From Chelativorans sp. (GTDB taxonomy: Bacteria; Pseudomonadota; Alphaproteobacteria; Rhizobiales; Rhizobiaceae), in NCBI RefSeq assembly GCF_031180965.1, contig NZ_JAPSLH010000018.1, positions 20,895-84,894 of the forward strand: 64,000 nucleotides of DNA, in the 5' to 3' direction. Positions 36,245-45,001 of the stretch are shown here, piece by piece. Both the position numbers and the translations under genes were made by a program. The notes under the pieces are model-generated. The model had not been told where the DNA came from, made no database searches, and was given only the letters and a program-made list of their open reading frames with translations. Numbering within the stretch: position 1 is the first letter of the stretch; the number at the start of each line of letters is the position of its first letter.

Positions 36245-37044
36245 CCAGGCCTGCCTTCGAGGAAGGCCTTCATGGCGGCAACAGTCTCCTCGGGGGCGCT
36301 GAGGTTCGGGCAGTGGCCGGTCGCCTGGAGGAGGACGAATTCACCGTTGGGCAGCTGCCTGCTGACGTATTCACCCACGCTTTGCGGGGCAATCACGTCT
36401 TCCGAGCACTGCAGAACGAGGCAGCGCGCCTTGACCGCGGGGAGATCCGCGCGGTTGTCCGAAAGAAAGGTGACGCGTGCGAACTTCTTGGCGATTTCCG
36501 GATCCGTCATGCAGAAGGAGTTGGTCAGCTCCTCGCCCAGCTCCGGCCGGTCGGGATTGCCCATGATCACCGGGGCCATGGCCTGTGACCAGCCCATATG
36601 GTTGGCATCGAGGAAATCCAGAAGTTCGTGGATCTGCGCCTCACTGAAACCGCCGGTATATTCCCGATCATCGATGTAGCGGGGGGATGGGCCGATCATG
36701 ACGAGTTCGTCGAAGAGGTCAGGCTCCTTGCGTGAGGCAATGGCACCAATCATCGCGCTGACCGAGTGGCCCACGAAGACCCCGTGGGTGAGATCGAGGG
36801 CGCGGCAGATCTCGATGACGTCGTCGGCATAGCCTTCGAGGGAGGAATATTTCTGCGGATCGTACGCGGAAAGCTGGGACCCCCCGCATCCCACATGATC
36901 GAAGAGCACGATGCGGTAGTCCCTCTCAAAGGCGGGAGTGACGAACCGCCACATATTCTGGTCGCAACCGAAGCCATGGGCGAAAACCATCGGTTTTGCC
37001 CCCGAGCCAATAACTTTTACATTGTTTCGCCGCAGCGTCGTCAA
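36241..37044 (-). CDS. Alpha/beta hydrolase, RsbQ-like
   Basis: A 267-residue alpha/beta hydrolase very like Bacillus RsbQ (269 residues) and plant KAI2/D14. The N-terminus RRNNVKVIGSGAKPMVFAHG and FGCDQNMW are diagnostic; the nucleophile is Ser94 in GHSVSA, with Asp in SEDVIAP and His in TGHCPNLS. RsbQ proteins turn over a small hydrophobic ligand and activate a PAS protein. No ATG fits; TTG 37044 is chosen by alignment to RsbQ and by AGGGG six bases upstream, while a TTG at 37128 would add 28 unconserved residues. It is coupled to the PAS kinase by a 4-base overlap. Confidence 0.88.
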   Translation of the reverse strand: MTTLRRNNVKVIGSGAKPMVFAHGFGCDQNMWRFVTPAFERDYRIVLFDHVGCGGSQLSAYDPQKYSSLEGYADDVIEICRALDLTHGVFVGHSVSAMIGAIASRKEPDLFDELVMIGPSPRYIDDREYTGGFSEAQIHELLDFLDANHMGWSQAMAPVIMGNPDRPELGEELTNSFCMTDPEIAKKFARVTFLSDNRADLPAVKARCLVLQCSEDVIAPQSVGEYVSRQLPNGEFVLLQATGHCPNLSAPEETVAAMKAFLEGRPG

Positions 37045-37221
37045 GAAGGTCCCCTCAGCGCATAATCGGAGACGCCCGGCGCACAAAGCCCGAGGTGATC
37101 TCGTTTGGTCGATGGAAAGTAGGGCCAAATCGGCCCCAGTTCAATCAAACTTCCTCTGCGTGCTCGTAACATCCGCCGCCCTGCCTGATCTGGTAGAACG
37201 CCACCAGGACCGCGGGGCTCC

Positions 37222-38247
37222 CTACGTCAAGCGGAGGATCTCCTTGGCGCTCTCCTCGTCGGTGATGAAGACGGTGGGCTCGACGAGGGGCATGGCGCCG
37301 AGCAGCGCCTCGATCTTTTCTGGCCCGCCGGAAGTGAGGATGCGCATGCGCGCGCGGCGCAGGCGGTCGACATCCACGGACATGACGAGATCGTTGATCG
37401 GGTGGTCCACCAGTTGGCCCCGCCGGTCGTAGAAATGGAAGAGCACATCGCCCACCGCGCCCTTGGCGGAAAGCGCCTCGCGCTCCTTTTCGCTGAGATA
37501 GCCGCCACGGTATGGGATCGTGGCCGAGGCAATACCGCCGACCGAGACGAGGACCGCATCCAGCGTGTCGGCCATCGAAAAAATCTCGCTTAGGCCGCAA
37601 CGTTCGATCAGCGACTTTTTCGTGGCGGGGCTGTCCACAACCGCAGGCGCCGGGATCAGATAGCCGTCGCCCTGAAAGAGCTGCGCATAGCGCCAGGCGA
37701 ACTCCGGTGGGTTGAAGCGGCGCGCGATCCCCACGCCGCCGAGCAGCGAGATCACCTTGAAATCTACCAGGGGTTTTGGGCGGATATAGGGGAGAGTGGC
37801 AGAAAGCGTACGCCCCCAGCCGACACCGACCGACATCCCGGACGACATCACGTCCGAGAGATAATGACCGGTCGCCGCGGCGATCACGGGGATGGGATCG
37901 GCGGCGGGATCGGTGAGCGGCGCCACGATGGCGCGGTCCAGCGAAAAGCGCCTTTCCAGCTGCCGCTCAAGCCCGGTGATTTCCGCAAGCTCCCCCTCGA
38001 TGCTGATCTTCACCTCGTTGCGCGCCCGCGCCTCGGCCAGCATGCGCACGACGCTGACACGCCCCACGCCGAGCACGTCAGCGATCTCGTTCTGTGTCAT
38101 CTGTTCTACGAAATACATCCAGGCCGCCCGCGTGCGCAGCCGGTCTGACCGGCTGTTGCCCGGCGCGCCGTTGCGCAGCGCCTCGCTGGAACCTCCGTCG
38201 GCATCGCTCTCGCCGGTGGCCGTCCTCATGCTTTTGGCCTTGCTCAT
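37222..38247 (-). CDS. SorC/DeoR-type sugar-binding transcriptional regulator
   Basis: A 341-residue regulator. An N-terminal helix-turn-helix (about 48-75, QNEIADVLGVGRVSVVRML) is followed by the SorC effector domain (about 85-340, with SVGVGWGRTLS and SVGGIASATI) that binds phosphorylated sugars. It is divergent from the unknown gene at 38369, 121 bases away. Its target is not shown. The sorbitol PTS operon 6 kb away is one candidate, because SorC proteins respond to sugar phosphates. Confidence 0.9.
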   Translation of the reverse strand: MSKAKSMRTATGESDADGGSSEALRNGAPGNSRSDRLRTRAAWMYFVEQMTQNEIADVLGVGRVSVVRMLAEARARNEVKISIEGELAEITGLERQLERRFSLDRAIVAPLTDPAADPIPVIAAATGHYLSDVMSSGMSVGVGWGRTLSATLPYIRPKPLVDFKVISLLGGVGIARRFNPPEFAWRYAQLFQGDGYLIPAPAVVDSPATKKSLIERCGLSEIFSMADTLDAVLVSVGGIASATIPYRGGYLSEKEREALSAKGAVGDVLFHFYDRRGQLVDHPINDLVMSVDVDRLRRARMRILTSGGPEKIEALLGAMPLVEPTVFITDEESAKEILRLT

Positions 38248-38368
38248 CCGGGTGTCCTGTGGCTTCCTCTCGGAGGAAAGATGCGTGACGTGAGCGGAGC
38301 AAACAGCGAAGCGGCCACGGGGTCAATGCTTGGCACTGCCCCGGGTGCCTTCGGAGGCGTCATACCTT

Positions 38369-39136
38369 ATGCTTAGGGAGACTGGCAAACTGCGCGAGCT
38401 GCCGAACGAGGCGGCGGCCAATGTGAAGGACCGGCTGCGCGATCTGCGCGATTTCCTCCGCGCTCGCCGCCATGATCGTATCGCCGGCCACTCCCGCCAA
38501 GGTCCGGCTGGGCAGATCGGGGAGCTTCTCGGTCATGCGGTGAGTGTCGTCGATGACACGCTGACCTTCGCCGAAAGCGTATCTAGCGGCCTGCTGCCGC
38601 TGCGGGACAGCTCCAATCCTGGCCCGCGCCCCCTACCTGTCTATTTTCCGGGCGGCGAGGCTGCCTCCTGGCGCGGCGAGCGGGCCTTCCGGCACGATAT
38701 GTATGCGGCAGCCAAGCGCGCATCCTCCGCCTTCGGTCTTGAGACAGATTCCTTGCGCGAATCGGCGTTCAGCACGGCTCATGCAGCCGCGCGGCGGCGA
38801 CATGCCATGCTTCTTGCCCGCCTTCACGATGCTTCAGCGGAGCGCCTGGAGTCGGTGGCCGATCTGGCGGCCGCTCTTATGCTCGAACTGAAGCACGCTC
38901 TCGAAAGCGAGGGCCAGGAGACGAGGTCTCAAACATTCGTCCGCCGCTACGTGCCCGGCCTGCTTGGGAGCGCGCTTGCCACCCTAGATCTGCAGACGGC
39001 CAGCGAGGCGGAATTCTTCGAGCTTCTGCTACTTGCCACGGAGGCGCGAGAGGAGCGGCTCATGAACTCGCTGTCGGACAGCGATCCGGACGCCCTGGCC
39101 GAGGTCATCTCGCGGCTGCTTGCGCATCTGGCATAG
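38369..39136 (+). CDS. Protein of unknown function
   Basis: A protein of about 255 residues that I do not recognise. It is rich in Ala, Leu, Arg and Glu and predicted mostly helical, with no signal peptide, membrane helix or known motif. A central segment (PLPVYFPGGEAASWRGERAF) breaks the helical pattern. Start is uncertain: ATG 38369 with GGAGG 11 bases upstream is preferred; TTG 38330 would add 13 residues. It is convergent with the AraC gene (27 bases apart) and divergent from the SorC gene. Confidence 0.6.
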   Translation: MLRETGKLRELPNEAAANVKDRLRDLRDFLRARRHDRIAGHSRQGPAGQIGELLGHAVSVVDDTLTFAESVSSGLLPLRDSSNPGPRPLPVYFPGGEAASWRGERAFRHDMYAAAKRASSAFGLETDSLRESAFSTAHAAARRRHAMLLARLHDASAERLESVADLAAALMLELKHALESEGQETRSQTFVRRYVPGLLGSALATLDLQTASEAEFFELLLLATEAREERLMNSLSDSDPDALAEVISRLLAHLA

Positions 39137-39163
39137 AGCCGGCCCGCAGCAGCCTGGTCGTTT

Positions 39164-40066
39164 TTATCCTTTGAGGCGCGCTGGCGTTATCCGCTTGTAC
39201 CGCCGCATGGCAGAGGTCAGGTGGCTTTGACTGGAGAAGCCGCTGAGATAAGCCGCCTCCGCGATGGTCATCTCGGTTTCTACGAGCAGCTTCTCTGCGA
39301 AGCTGAGCCTAAGATTGACGAGATATTTATGCGGCGGTTCGCCGAATGTCTTCGTGAAGGCTTGAATGAAATGTCCGGGCGAGAGATTGCAGGTAGCCGC
39401 GAGCTCCGAGACGGAAAGCTTGCGCGCGAAATTCTCCTTCAGATATTCCTGCACGCGCCTGGCTGATACCACCGGGAGCCCACCCTTCACTCTGCCTGGC
39501 GCCTTGGCCGAGGCGGTGTAGTTGCGCAGGATGTGCACGCCGAAAAGCGTGACGAGGGAATCCACCAACAGGTCGTTGGGCGGCTCGTCGCGCGTCAACT
39601 CGGCCTTCAGCATCTGCGCGAGGTGAAGCGCCGGGAGATCCACGGTGCCGAAGGGTGGCGGCTGCAGATCGGGGCTGCCCATATCGAATTCCTGGCCGGC
39701 AAGCTCCATCAGGCTGTCCGGCCGTATAGCGACGACGGCGTTTTCCCTCTTGTGGGACCAGGTCGTCCGGCTATCCGTGAAAGCCGGGCTGACGACTATC
39801 ATGCCGAGAGGAGCATCGAATGTCTGTGGCTTGTCGCTCGCGAAGGCGGATGTGATGCCGGGCGAGGGGGCAAGCATCACCGCCAGGAAATGGGAGTCGG
39901 AGAGGAAGACCTGCGACCCAGGCTGACGGACCGAATGGATCGCTCCGCCTCTGAATGTGGTGATTCGCGGTCCCGCATCCTCCGGAATCGGGTCCAGAAT
40001 ACTTGGGTTCACTGTTCTTGCTGACGTGAATCGTCGAAACGACGCGCTGTTAACGTGTTGCTGCAT
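39164..40066 (-). CDS. AraC family transcriptional regulator
   Basis: A 300-residue regulator with an N-terminal sensing domain (about 30-180) and the C-terminal double helix-turn-helix (about 200-298): LSVSELAATCNLSPGHFIQAF and MTIAEAAYLSGFSSQSHLTS, then RYKRITPARLKG. It lies downstream of the HPr-EI gene on the same strand, 112 bases apart, so it could be the last gene of that operon or independently expressed from the AT-rich gap. The inducer is unknown. Confidence 0.9.
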   Translation of the reverse strand: MQQHVNSASFRRFTSARTVNPSILDPIPEDAGPRITTFRGGAIHSVRQPGSQVFLSDSHFLAVMLAPSPGITSAFASDKPQTFDAPLGMIVVSPAFTDSRTTWSHKRENAVVAIRPDSLMELAGQEFDMGSPDLQPPPFGTVDLPALHLAQMLKAELTRDEPPNDLLVDSLVTLFGVHILRNYTASAKAPGRVKGGLPVVSARRVQEYLKENFARKLSVSELAATCNLSPGHFIQAFTKTFGEPPHKYLVNLRLSFAEKLLVETEMTIAEAAYLSGFSSQSHLTSAMRRYKRITPARLKG

Positions 40067-40178
40067 CGGTGGCCGCCACCCCGAATTTTAGTTTTGCAGC
40101 AACTTCCGTGATTTTCACATTGTCTGCAAGCTTTTAAAAATCCTTGACTGAATTCGGTGTTAATTTCCCGTTCTAGGA

Positions 40179-42152
40179 TCAGCCGTTTCCCGGCGCTGGA
40201 CGGGTGAGAATGGACACGATCTCCTTCTTGACGGCAGGAATACTTGCCGGGCTCATGCTGAGCTCGGTCAATCCCATTTCGAGATAGGCGGGCAGCAGGT
40301 CCAATCGCGCGGCCGATTCCCCGCACATGCCGATCTCGACCCCGGCGGCTCGCGCTGCATGGGCTGCCTGCGCCACCGCGGCCATGACCGCCGGGTCGGC
40401 GGCATTGTTCAGTTTGGCGACGGCAGGGTTCAGCCGGTCTGCGGCCATCACATACTGCGTCAGATCGTTGGTGCCCACGGAGAAGAAGGAGACCTCGCGG
40501 GCGAGCTCGGCTGCAGCGAAGACGGCGGCCGGCGTCTCGATCATCACACCAAGTGGAAAGCTGCCGTGGGCGACAGACTGCCGTTGCAGTTCGTTCCGGC
40601 ACTCCTGGATGAGCGCCTTCGCCTGCCGCACTTCATCCACCGTCGAAACCATGGGCAGCATGACCCGGAGATTGCCATGCACCGCCGCGCGCAGGAGGGC
40701 GCGCAGCTGCGTCTTGAAGATATCGGGCCGGTCGAGGCACATGCGGATGCCGCGCCAGCCGAGGAACGGGTTTTCCTCCTCGGGAAACTCGATGCCGGCA
40801 ATCGGCTTGTCGCCGCCGATATCGAGCGTGCGCACGATCACAGGATGAGGCGCGAAAGCTTCGGCGAGCGCCGCATAGGTCTCGGCCTGCATTTCCTCGG
40901 AGGGAAGATGCAGATGCCGCATGAAGAGGAGTTCCGTGCGGAACAGGCCCACCCCCATGGCGCCAGCCTCCTTCGCGGCTTCCACCTCCTCCAGCGACCC
41001 CAGATTCGCCGCGACATGGATGACGGTGCCGTCGACTCGGCGGGGCACCACATCGCGATAGGCCCTGAGCGCCTCCTTTTCCGCATCGGCGGCGGCGACC
41101 GCCGATTTCAAACGCCGGCTCGCCTCCGCATTCGGATCGGCAATCACGATCCCCTGATCCCCGTCGACTCCGACGATGCGCGACTCGCGCAATGCATGGA
41201 CCGCGTCGCCCAAGCCCAGCACCGCAGGAATGCCATGCGTGCGGGCGATGATGGCGATGTGCGAGGTGGCGCCGCCGTGGCCGCAAACAACGCCACCGAT
41301 GCGCCTCAAAGGTGCGCGGGCGAGGTCCCAGGCGCCGATATCCTCGGCGACGAGGATGGCACCTTCCGGAATCTCGGCGAGGCTCGCCTGCTCCTGACCA
41401 AGGAGGGCAAGGCAGGTCTGCCGGCCCACGGCATCGACGTCCTCGGCGCGAGCGCGGAGATAGGCGTCCTCCATGCCGCGGAAGTCCGATGCGAGCCGTG
41501 ATGATGCGGCAATGACTGCGGAGACCGCGTCGAGTCCCCCGTCGATCGCTTCGATTGCCAGCCGATGGAGCTCCTCGTCCCCGGCGATATCGCGCAAGGC
41601 GGCGATGATGCCGCGGTCGCCCGCCGGCATTTCGCCGGAAAGCGAGACGTCGAACTGGTCCCGCACCCTGGCGATGGCAGCGTCGAGGCGCTGTTTTTCC
41701 GGGCCGATCTCGTCGGGCCTCAAGCTTCTCTCCTGCGGCCTCAATTCGGGTGGAAAATAGGCAAAGACCGGCCCGAGCGCCGCGCCCGCGCTAGCCGGCA
41801 CGCCCCGCAGGCCGCCTTCGAACGACGCGGCCGGAGCAGGGTCCGCTGCAGGCTCCTTGCCGGCGGGCTGAGCCGCTGAGGATTCCTCATCGAGGCCGGA
41901 GCGCGGGTTTTCCAGATAGGCGATGAGGGCTTCCAGCGCTTCCGCTGCGTCCGCGCCCTCGGCCCGCACGGTGATCCTGTCTTCCTCCTTCACGCCGAGC
42001 AGCATCAGCTTCACCGAGCTCTTGGCGCTTGCCGACTTCTCGCCCTTCACGAGGGTGATGTCGCTTTCGAAGCTCTTTGCAAGCGACACGAAGCGCGTGG
42101 CTGGTCTGGCATGCAGCCCTTCCTGCACCCTGACGATCGTCGAGCGTTCCAT
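40179..42152 (-). CDS. PTS HPr-Enzyme I fusion protein
   Basis: A 657-residue fusion of HPr (residues 1-85) and Enzyme I (about 114-655). HPr carries the phospho-accepting His14 (EGLHARPAT) and a Ser46 region (ASAKSSVKLMLLGV). Enzyme I carries His298 (GGATSHIAI), the PEP site FFSVGTNDLTQYVMAADRLN and the Cys of GMCGES. It draws phosphate from PEP and passes it to the sorbitol EII proteins encoded upstream. There is no GAF domain, so this is the carbohydrate Enzyme I rather than the PtsP/nitrogen type that most Alphaproteobacteria carry. It is the distal gene of the srl-like operon. Confidence 0.94.
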   Translation of the reverse strand: MERSTIVRVQEGLHARPATRFVSLAKSFESDITLVKGEKSASAKSSVKLMLLGVKEEDRITVRAEGADAAEALEALIAYLENPRSGLDEESSAAQPAGKEPAADPAPAASFEGGLRGVPASAGAALGPVFAYFPPELRPQERSLRPDEIGPEKQRLDAAIARVRDQFDVSLSGEMPAGDRGIIAALRDIAGDEELHRLAIEAIDGGLDAVSAVIAASSRLASDFRGMEDAYLRARAEDVDAVGRQTCLALLGQEQASLAEIPEGAILVAEDIGAWDLARAPLRRIGGVVCGHGGATSHIAIIARTHGIPAVLGLGDAVHALRESRIVGVDGDQGIVIADPNAEASRRLKSAVAAADAEKEALRAYRDVVPRRVDGTVIHVAANLGSLEEVEAAKEAGAMGVGLFRTELLFMRHLHLPSEEMQAETYAALAEAFAPHPVIVRTLDIGGDKPIAGIEFPEEENPFLGWRGIRMCLDRPDIFKTQLRALLRAAVHGNLRVMLPMVSTVDEVRQAKALIQECRNELQRQSVAHGSFPLGVMIETPAAVFAAAELAREVSFFSVGTNDLTQYVMAADRLNPAVAKLNNAADPAVMAAVAQAAHAARAAGVEIGMCGESAARLDLLPAYLEMGLTELSMSPASIPAVKKEIVSILTRPAPGNG

Positions 42153-42194
42153 AAGCCTCGTCTCTGCTTCTGTTATAGATAGGGCGAGTTGCCC

Positions 42195-42575
42195 CTATTC
42201 GCCGATGGCAATGACGGCGCCCGCCGTGAGAGCCTCCACCAGAGCGGCCGGATCAAGTGCGGTTGCGCAGATTTCGCCCGGGCGTTCCGCCTGGCTGGCG
42301 CCGTTGAAGCTGATGACCACGTGCCCGATCTCGCGCACCTTCTTCCAGGCGGTGTCGCCGATGGCGGTAACTTTGGCCGAAAGCGGGCCGATACGGATCG
42401 GAGTCCCCGGCGAGGGCGGCGTCTCCAGCGGCCCTTCCTGGACCGCGTGCAGGACGGACACTTCCGCAAGCTCTGGCGGTGCGCCATCCGCAAAGAGAAT
42501 GAGGACCCCGCCTTCCGCCAGATCGGCGACTTCGGGGCCCACGGCCGTGATGCGTGTCTTCAAGTAAAGCGGCAT
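42195..42575 (-). CDS. srlB: PTS glucitol/sorbitol-specific enzyme IIA
   Basis: A 126-residue IIA protein (E. coli SrlB has 123). It begins MPLYLKTRITAVGPEV and contains LILFADGAPPELAEVSVLHA with the His expected to carry phosphate, then KVTAIGDTAWKKVREIGHVV. Start 42575 is chosen by alignment with SrlB; an ATG six codons upstream is the alternative. It lies 42 bases before the HPr-EI gene and just after an intercistronic hairpin. Confidence 0.9.
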   Translation of the reverse strand: MPLYLKTRITAVGPEVADLAEGGVLILFADGAPPELAEVSVLHAVQEGPLETPPSPGTPIRIGPLSAKVTAIGDTAWKKVREIGHVVISFNGASQAERPGEICATALDPAALVEALTAGAVIAIGE

Positions 42576-42598
42576 GTACTCGCCAAACCTCATTGTTG

Positions 42599-42622
42599 GG
42601 GCGGCGCCGCGAGCCGCCGCCC
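42599..42622. promoter_or_regulatory. Intercistronic hairpin between IIB and IIA genes
   Basis: An 8-bp GC stem (GGGCGGCG / CGCCGCCC) with an 8-base loop lies between the IIB stop and the IIA start. It may protect the upstream message or tune IIA translation. On the transcribed strand there is no T tract, so it is unlikely to terminate strongly. Confidence 0.5.
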
Positions 42623-42630
42623 TTTTCCGA

Positions 42631-43638
42631 TTAGAGCACCAGCAGGCTCACCACCCAGGCAATGAGCACCGACACCGGACCCATGATCTGGCGGCTGATG
42701 AGCACCGCCGGAACGCCGATCTCAATGGTTTTGGGTTTTGCCTCGCCGAGCGCCAGGCCCACGGGCACGAAGTCGCAGCCGACCTGCGTGTTGTAGGCAA
42801 AGAGCGCCGGCAGCGCCATCGCCGGGGAGATCGTTCCATTGGCGATCTGCGGGCCGATGATGGCCACGCCGATCACCTGTGCGATCACCGCGCCGGGGCC
42901 AAGCACCGGCGACAGGAAAGGCAGCCCGCAGATGGCGGAGATCACGAGCAGCCCAATGATGTTGTTCGCCAGCGGCCCCATCGGCTGGGCGAGCAGATCG
43001 CCAATGCCGGTATAGAGGATCAGGCCGATCAGCATGGTCACGAACGCCATGAAGGGTAGGACGTTTCGGATCACCTGGTCTATGGTGCGGCGGCCGGCAT
43101 TGAAGAAAATGCCGACGACGCGCCCCATCACGCGGCCGATGCTGCTGATGAGGCCGACCAGCCCGCCTTCGCTCGTTTGCGGTGCGGTAACCGTGGGCGA
43201 AGGCGCCGTTTGCGACGTCAGCGGCTCCCTTGTGCCGGCGGCAACGACGCTTTCGGCATCGCCAGCAGGCTCGATGTTCTCCGGCTTCACGCCGGAGACA
43301 TAGATGTCCTCGGTGATGAATTGCGCCAGCGGCCCCGCCTGGCCGACTGGCGTCAGGTTCACCGTCGGGATGCGCTTGCGCGGATAAACGCCGCAGCGGG
43401 CGGTGCCGCCGCAATCGACGACTACGACTGCCATCTCGCCTTCGATGGGTGGCGACTTGAATCCGTCGACCGCCTCTGCACCGGTGAGTTCTGCGATGCG
43501 CTGAGCGACGGGATGAATGCCGCCCCCCGTTACCGAGACCACCTTGTTGCGCTCGGGCGTCGGCTGGATGACCAAGGGGCCGCCCCAGCCGCCGGAGCCT
43601 TTGGAGATCTTGACTGCCTTGTAGGTGTTGTTGGCCAT
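42631..43638 (-). CDS. srlE: PTS glucitol/sorbitol-specific enzyme IIB (IIBC half)
   Basis: A 335-residue membrane protein. The IIB part (about 1-120) has the phospho-Cys motif DCGGTARCGVYPRKRIPTVN; a linker with Ser/Thr/Pro leads to membrane helices (about 175-335) ending in LPALFAYNTQVGCDFVPVGLALG. This layout is that of SrlE/GutE. It passes phosphate from IIA to sorbitol during import. The 18-base gap to the IIC gene indicates one operon. Confidence 0.93.
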   Translation of the reverse strand: MANNTYKAVKISKGSGGWGGPLVIQPTPERNKVVSVTGGGIHPVAQRIAELTGAEAVDGFKSPPIEGEMAVVVVDCGGTARCGVYPRKRIPTVNLTPVGQAGPLAQFITEDIYVSGVKPENIEPAGDAESVVAAGTREPLTSQTAPSPTVTAPQTSEGGLVGLISSIGRVMGRVVGIFFNAGRRTIDQVIRNVLPFMAFVTMLIGLILYTGIGDLLAQPMGPLANNIIGLLVISAICGLPFLSPVLGPGAVIAQVIGVAIIGPQIANGTISPAMALPALFAYNTQVGCDFVPVGLALGEAKPKTIEIGVPAVLISRQIMGPVSVLIAWVVSLLVL

Positions 43639-43656
43639 GTTTCCCTCCCTGCCGGC

Positions 43657-44436
43657 TTAGAGCTCGACGCCCTGGCGGCGCGCCATGATGGCGGTAATGC
43701 GCTCGGTCAGGATGCCTTTGAGAAGGATGATGAGCAGGCCGACGATGGCGTACCAGATGGCCACGGTGATGTGATAGCCTTGCGCTACGGAGCCGTTGCG
43801 CTCGAGCTCGAGCAGCGCGACCAGGATGCCGCCCCAGACGAAATATTCGCCGGGATTTATGTGCGGGAAGAGGCCGAGCGGCGGGTGCACGTATGAGACC
43901 GCAGCATCATAGAAGGCGGGCTTGTGCCTCTCTTCCAGGAAGGTGCCGAAGGTATAGGCCATCGGGTTGGTCAGGAAGAACACCGCAAGCAAGGGCAGTA
44001 CCGTATAGCGGGTGAGCGCTATGCGCCCGGCGCCGCGGGCAAGGCCATGCACGCGCTGTTCGCCGACCAGTTCCGTCACCGCGTAGAACGCGGTCATCAG
44101 CACGATCAGCGTCGGGATGATGCCGGTGACGAAATCGGCGAAGACCTGTCCGCCGCGCTGAAAGATCCCGATGAAATGCCGACCGATGCTTGTCAGCCAG
44201 CCGAGCTGCTCTTCCTGCTGCACATTCTCAAGCCGCTGCCGGAACTCCTCGACGCTGAGATCCCCGCCGTTTGCAGCTCCATCGGTGGCGGCCTGGGCGA
44301 GGATCAGGAGATCCTTGCCGGCATGATCAGCCGCGAGCGCCCCGTGGAGCCCCGCCTCACTGGCAAACGCGCCGACGGCATGGAGGCTTTGCGCCGCCAT
44401 GTCCCCGTGCTGTGCCAATAACGAGATGAATGACAT
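43657..44436 (-). CDS. srlA: PTS glucitol/sorbitol-specific enzyme IIC, N-terminally extended
   Basis: A 259-residue sorbitol permease; E. coli SrlA has 187. The conserved core starts near residue 82 (WLTSIGRHFIGIFQRGGQVF) and includes ITGIIPTL-like helices, FFLTNPMAYTFGTF and LGLFPHINPGEYFVW. The first 75-80 residues are extra, mildly hydrophilic and end in a Glu/Gln-rich helix. They have no counterpart in SrlA. The start ATG follows the GutM gene by 51 bases with GGAGG upstream, so the extension seems genuine. Confidence 0.9.
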   Translation of the reverse strand: MSFISLLAQHGDMAAQSLHAVGAFASEAGLHGALAADHAGKDLLILAQAATDGAANGGDLSVEEFRQRLENVQQEEQLGWLTSIGRHFIGIFQRGGQVFADFVTGIIPTLIVLMTAFYAVTELVGEQRVHGLARGAGRIALTRYTVLPLLAVFFLTNPMAYTFGTFLEERHKPAFYDAAVSYVHPPLGLFPHINPGEYFVWGGILVALLELERNGSVAQGYHITVAIWYAIVGLLIILLKGILTERITAIMARRQGVEL

Positions 44437-44487
44437 TTTCCCTCCTCACCAAAGTGCCCCAACCCTGAGGGCGTTGCTTGTTACCCT

Positions 44488-44916
44488 TTACGCAGCAGCC
44501 GCCTGAAGATCGCGCGGCGGGTATTCCTGCTCCCGCTTGTCATCGATCTGCCGGATGGCCTGGCGCACCGCTTCTGTTACGCCGCGTTCCTTTTCTCCAA
44601 GCACGGCCGGGTTCTGACGCAGCCTGTCGAGGGGGATTCCCTCGAACTGCTCATATCTGGAGAACTTCGTGAAAACGGAGCGGCCATACATGACCAGGAC
44701 GCGGCGCAGTTCCAGATCCGGCGAGACCACCACGATGGCGATGGCGCCCTTCCTCAGACGGCCATGGAAAACGCCCGTGCCCACATAGCCGTCGCTGAAC
44801 CTGTTCGTGATGCCCTTGAAGACGTCCGAATAGTGGCGCATTTGCAGCCACACGCCAAAGGCCTGAAGCGCCCAGACCACGGCCAAGAGCAGCAGGGCCC
44901 ATTGCCACATCGCCAT
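44488..44916 (-). CDS. gutM: GutM-family glucitol operon activator
   Basis: A 142-residue protein with an N-terminal membrane helix (about 4-20, WQWALLLLAVVWALQAF) and the GutM core (TNRFSDGYVGTGVFHGRLRKGAI and VLVMYGRSVFTKF). In E. coli GutM activates the sorbitol operon; how a membrane-anchored protein does this is unclear. It is the first gene here, upstream of IIC. ATG 44916 has GGAGGAG at good spacing. Confidence 0.88.
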   Translation of the reverse strand: MAMWQWALLLLAVVWALQAFGVWLQMRHYSDVFKGITNRFSDGYVGTGVFHGRLRKGAIAIVVVSPDLELRRVLVMYGRSVFTKFSRYEQFEGIPLDRLRQNPAVLGEKERGVTEAVRQAIRQIDDKREQEYPPRDLQAAAA

Positions 44917-44971
44917 CAGGCACTCCTCCCGAAGTCCCATACAGAAAGCCGGCCGTGCCGGTTAACGCCGG

Positions 44972-45001
44972 ATTAAGAACATTTGTTTTTCCAGATGTCA
45001 A
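44972..45001 (-). promoter_or_regulatory. Putative sigma-70 promoter of the sorbitol PTS operon
   Basis: On the minus strand TTGACA (45001-44996) is followed after 18 bases by CTTAAT, 56 bases before the gutM ATG. The -35 box is perfect; the -10 matches four of six. Confidence 0.45.
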
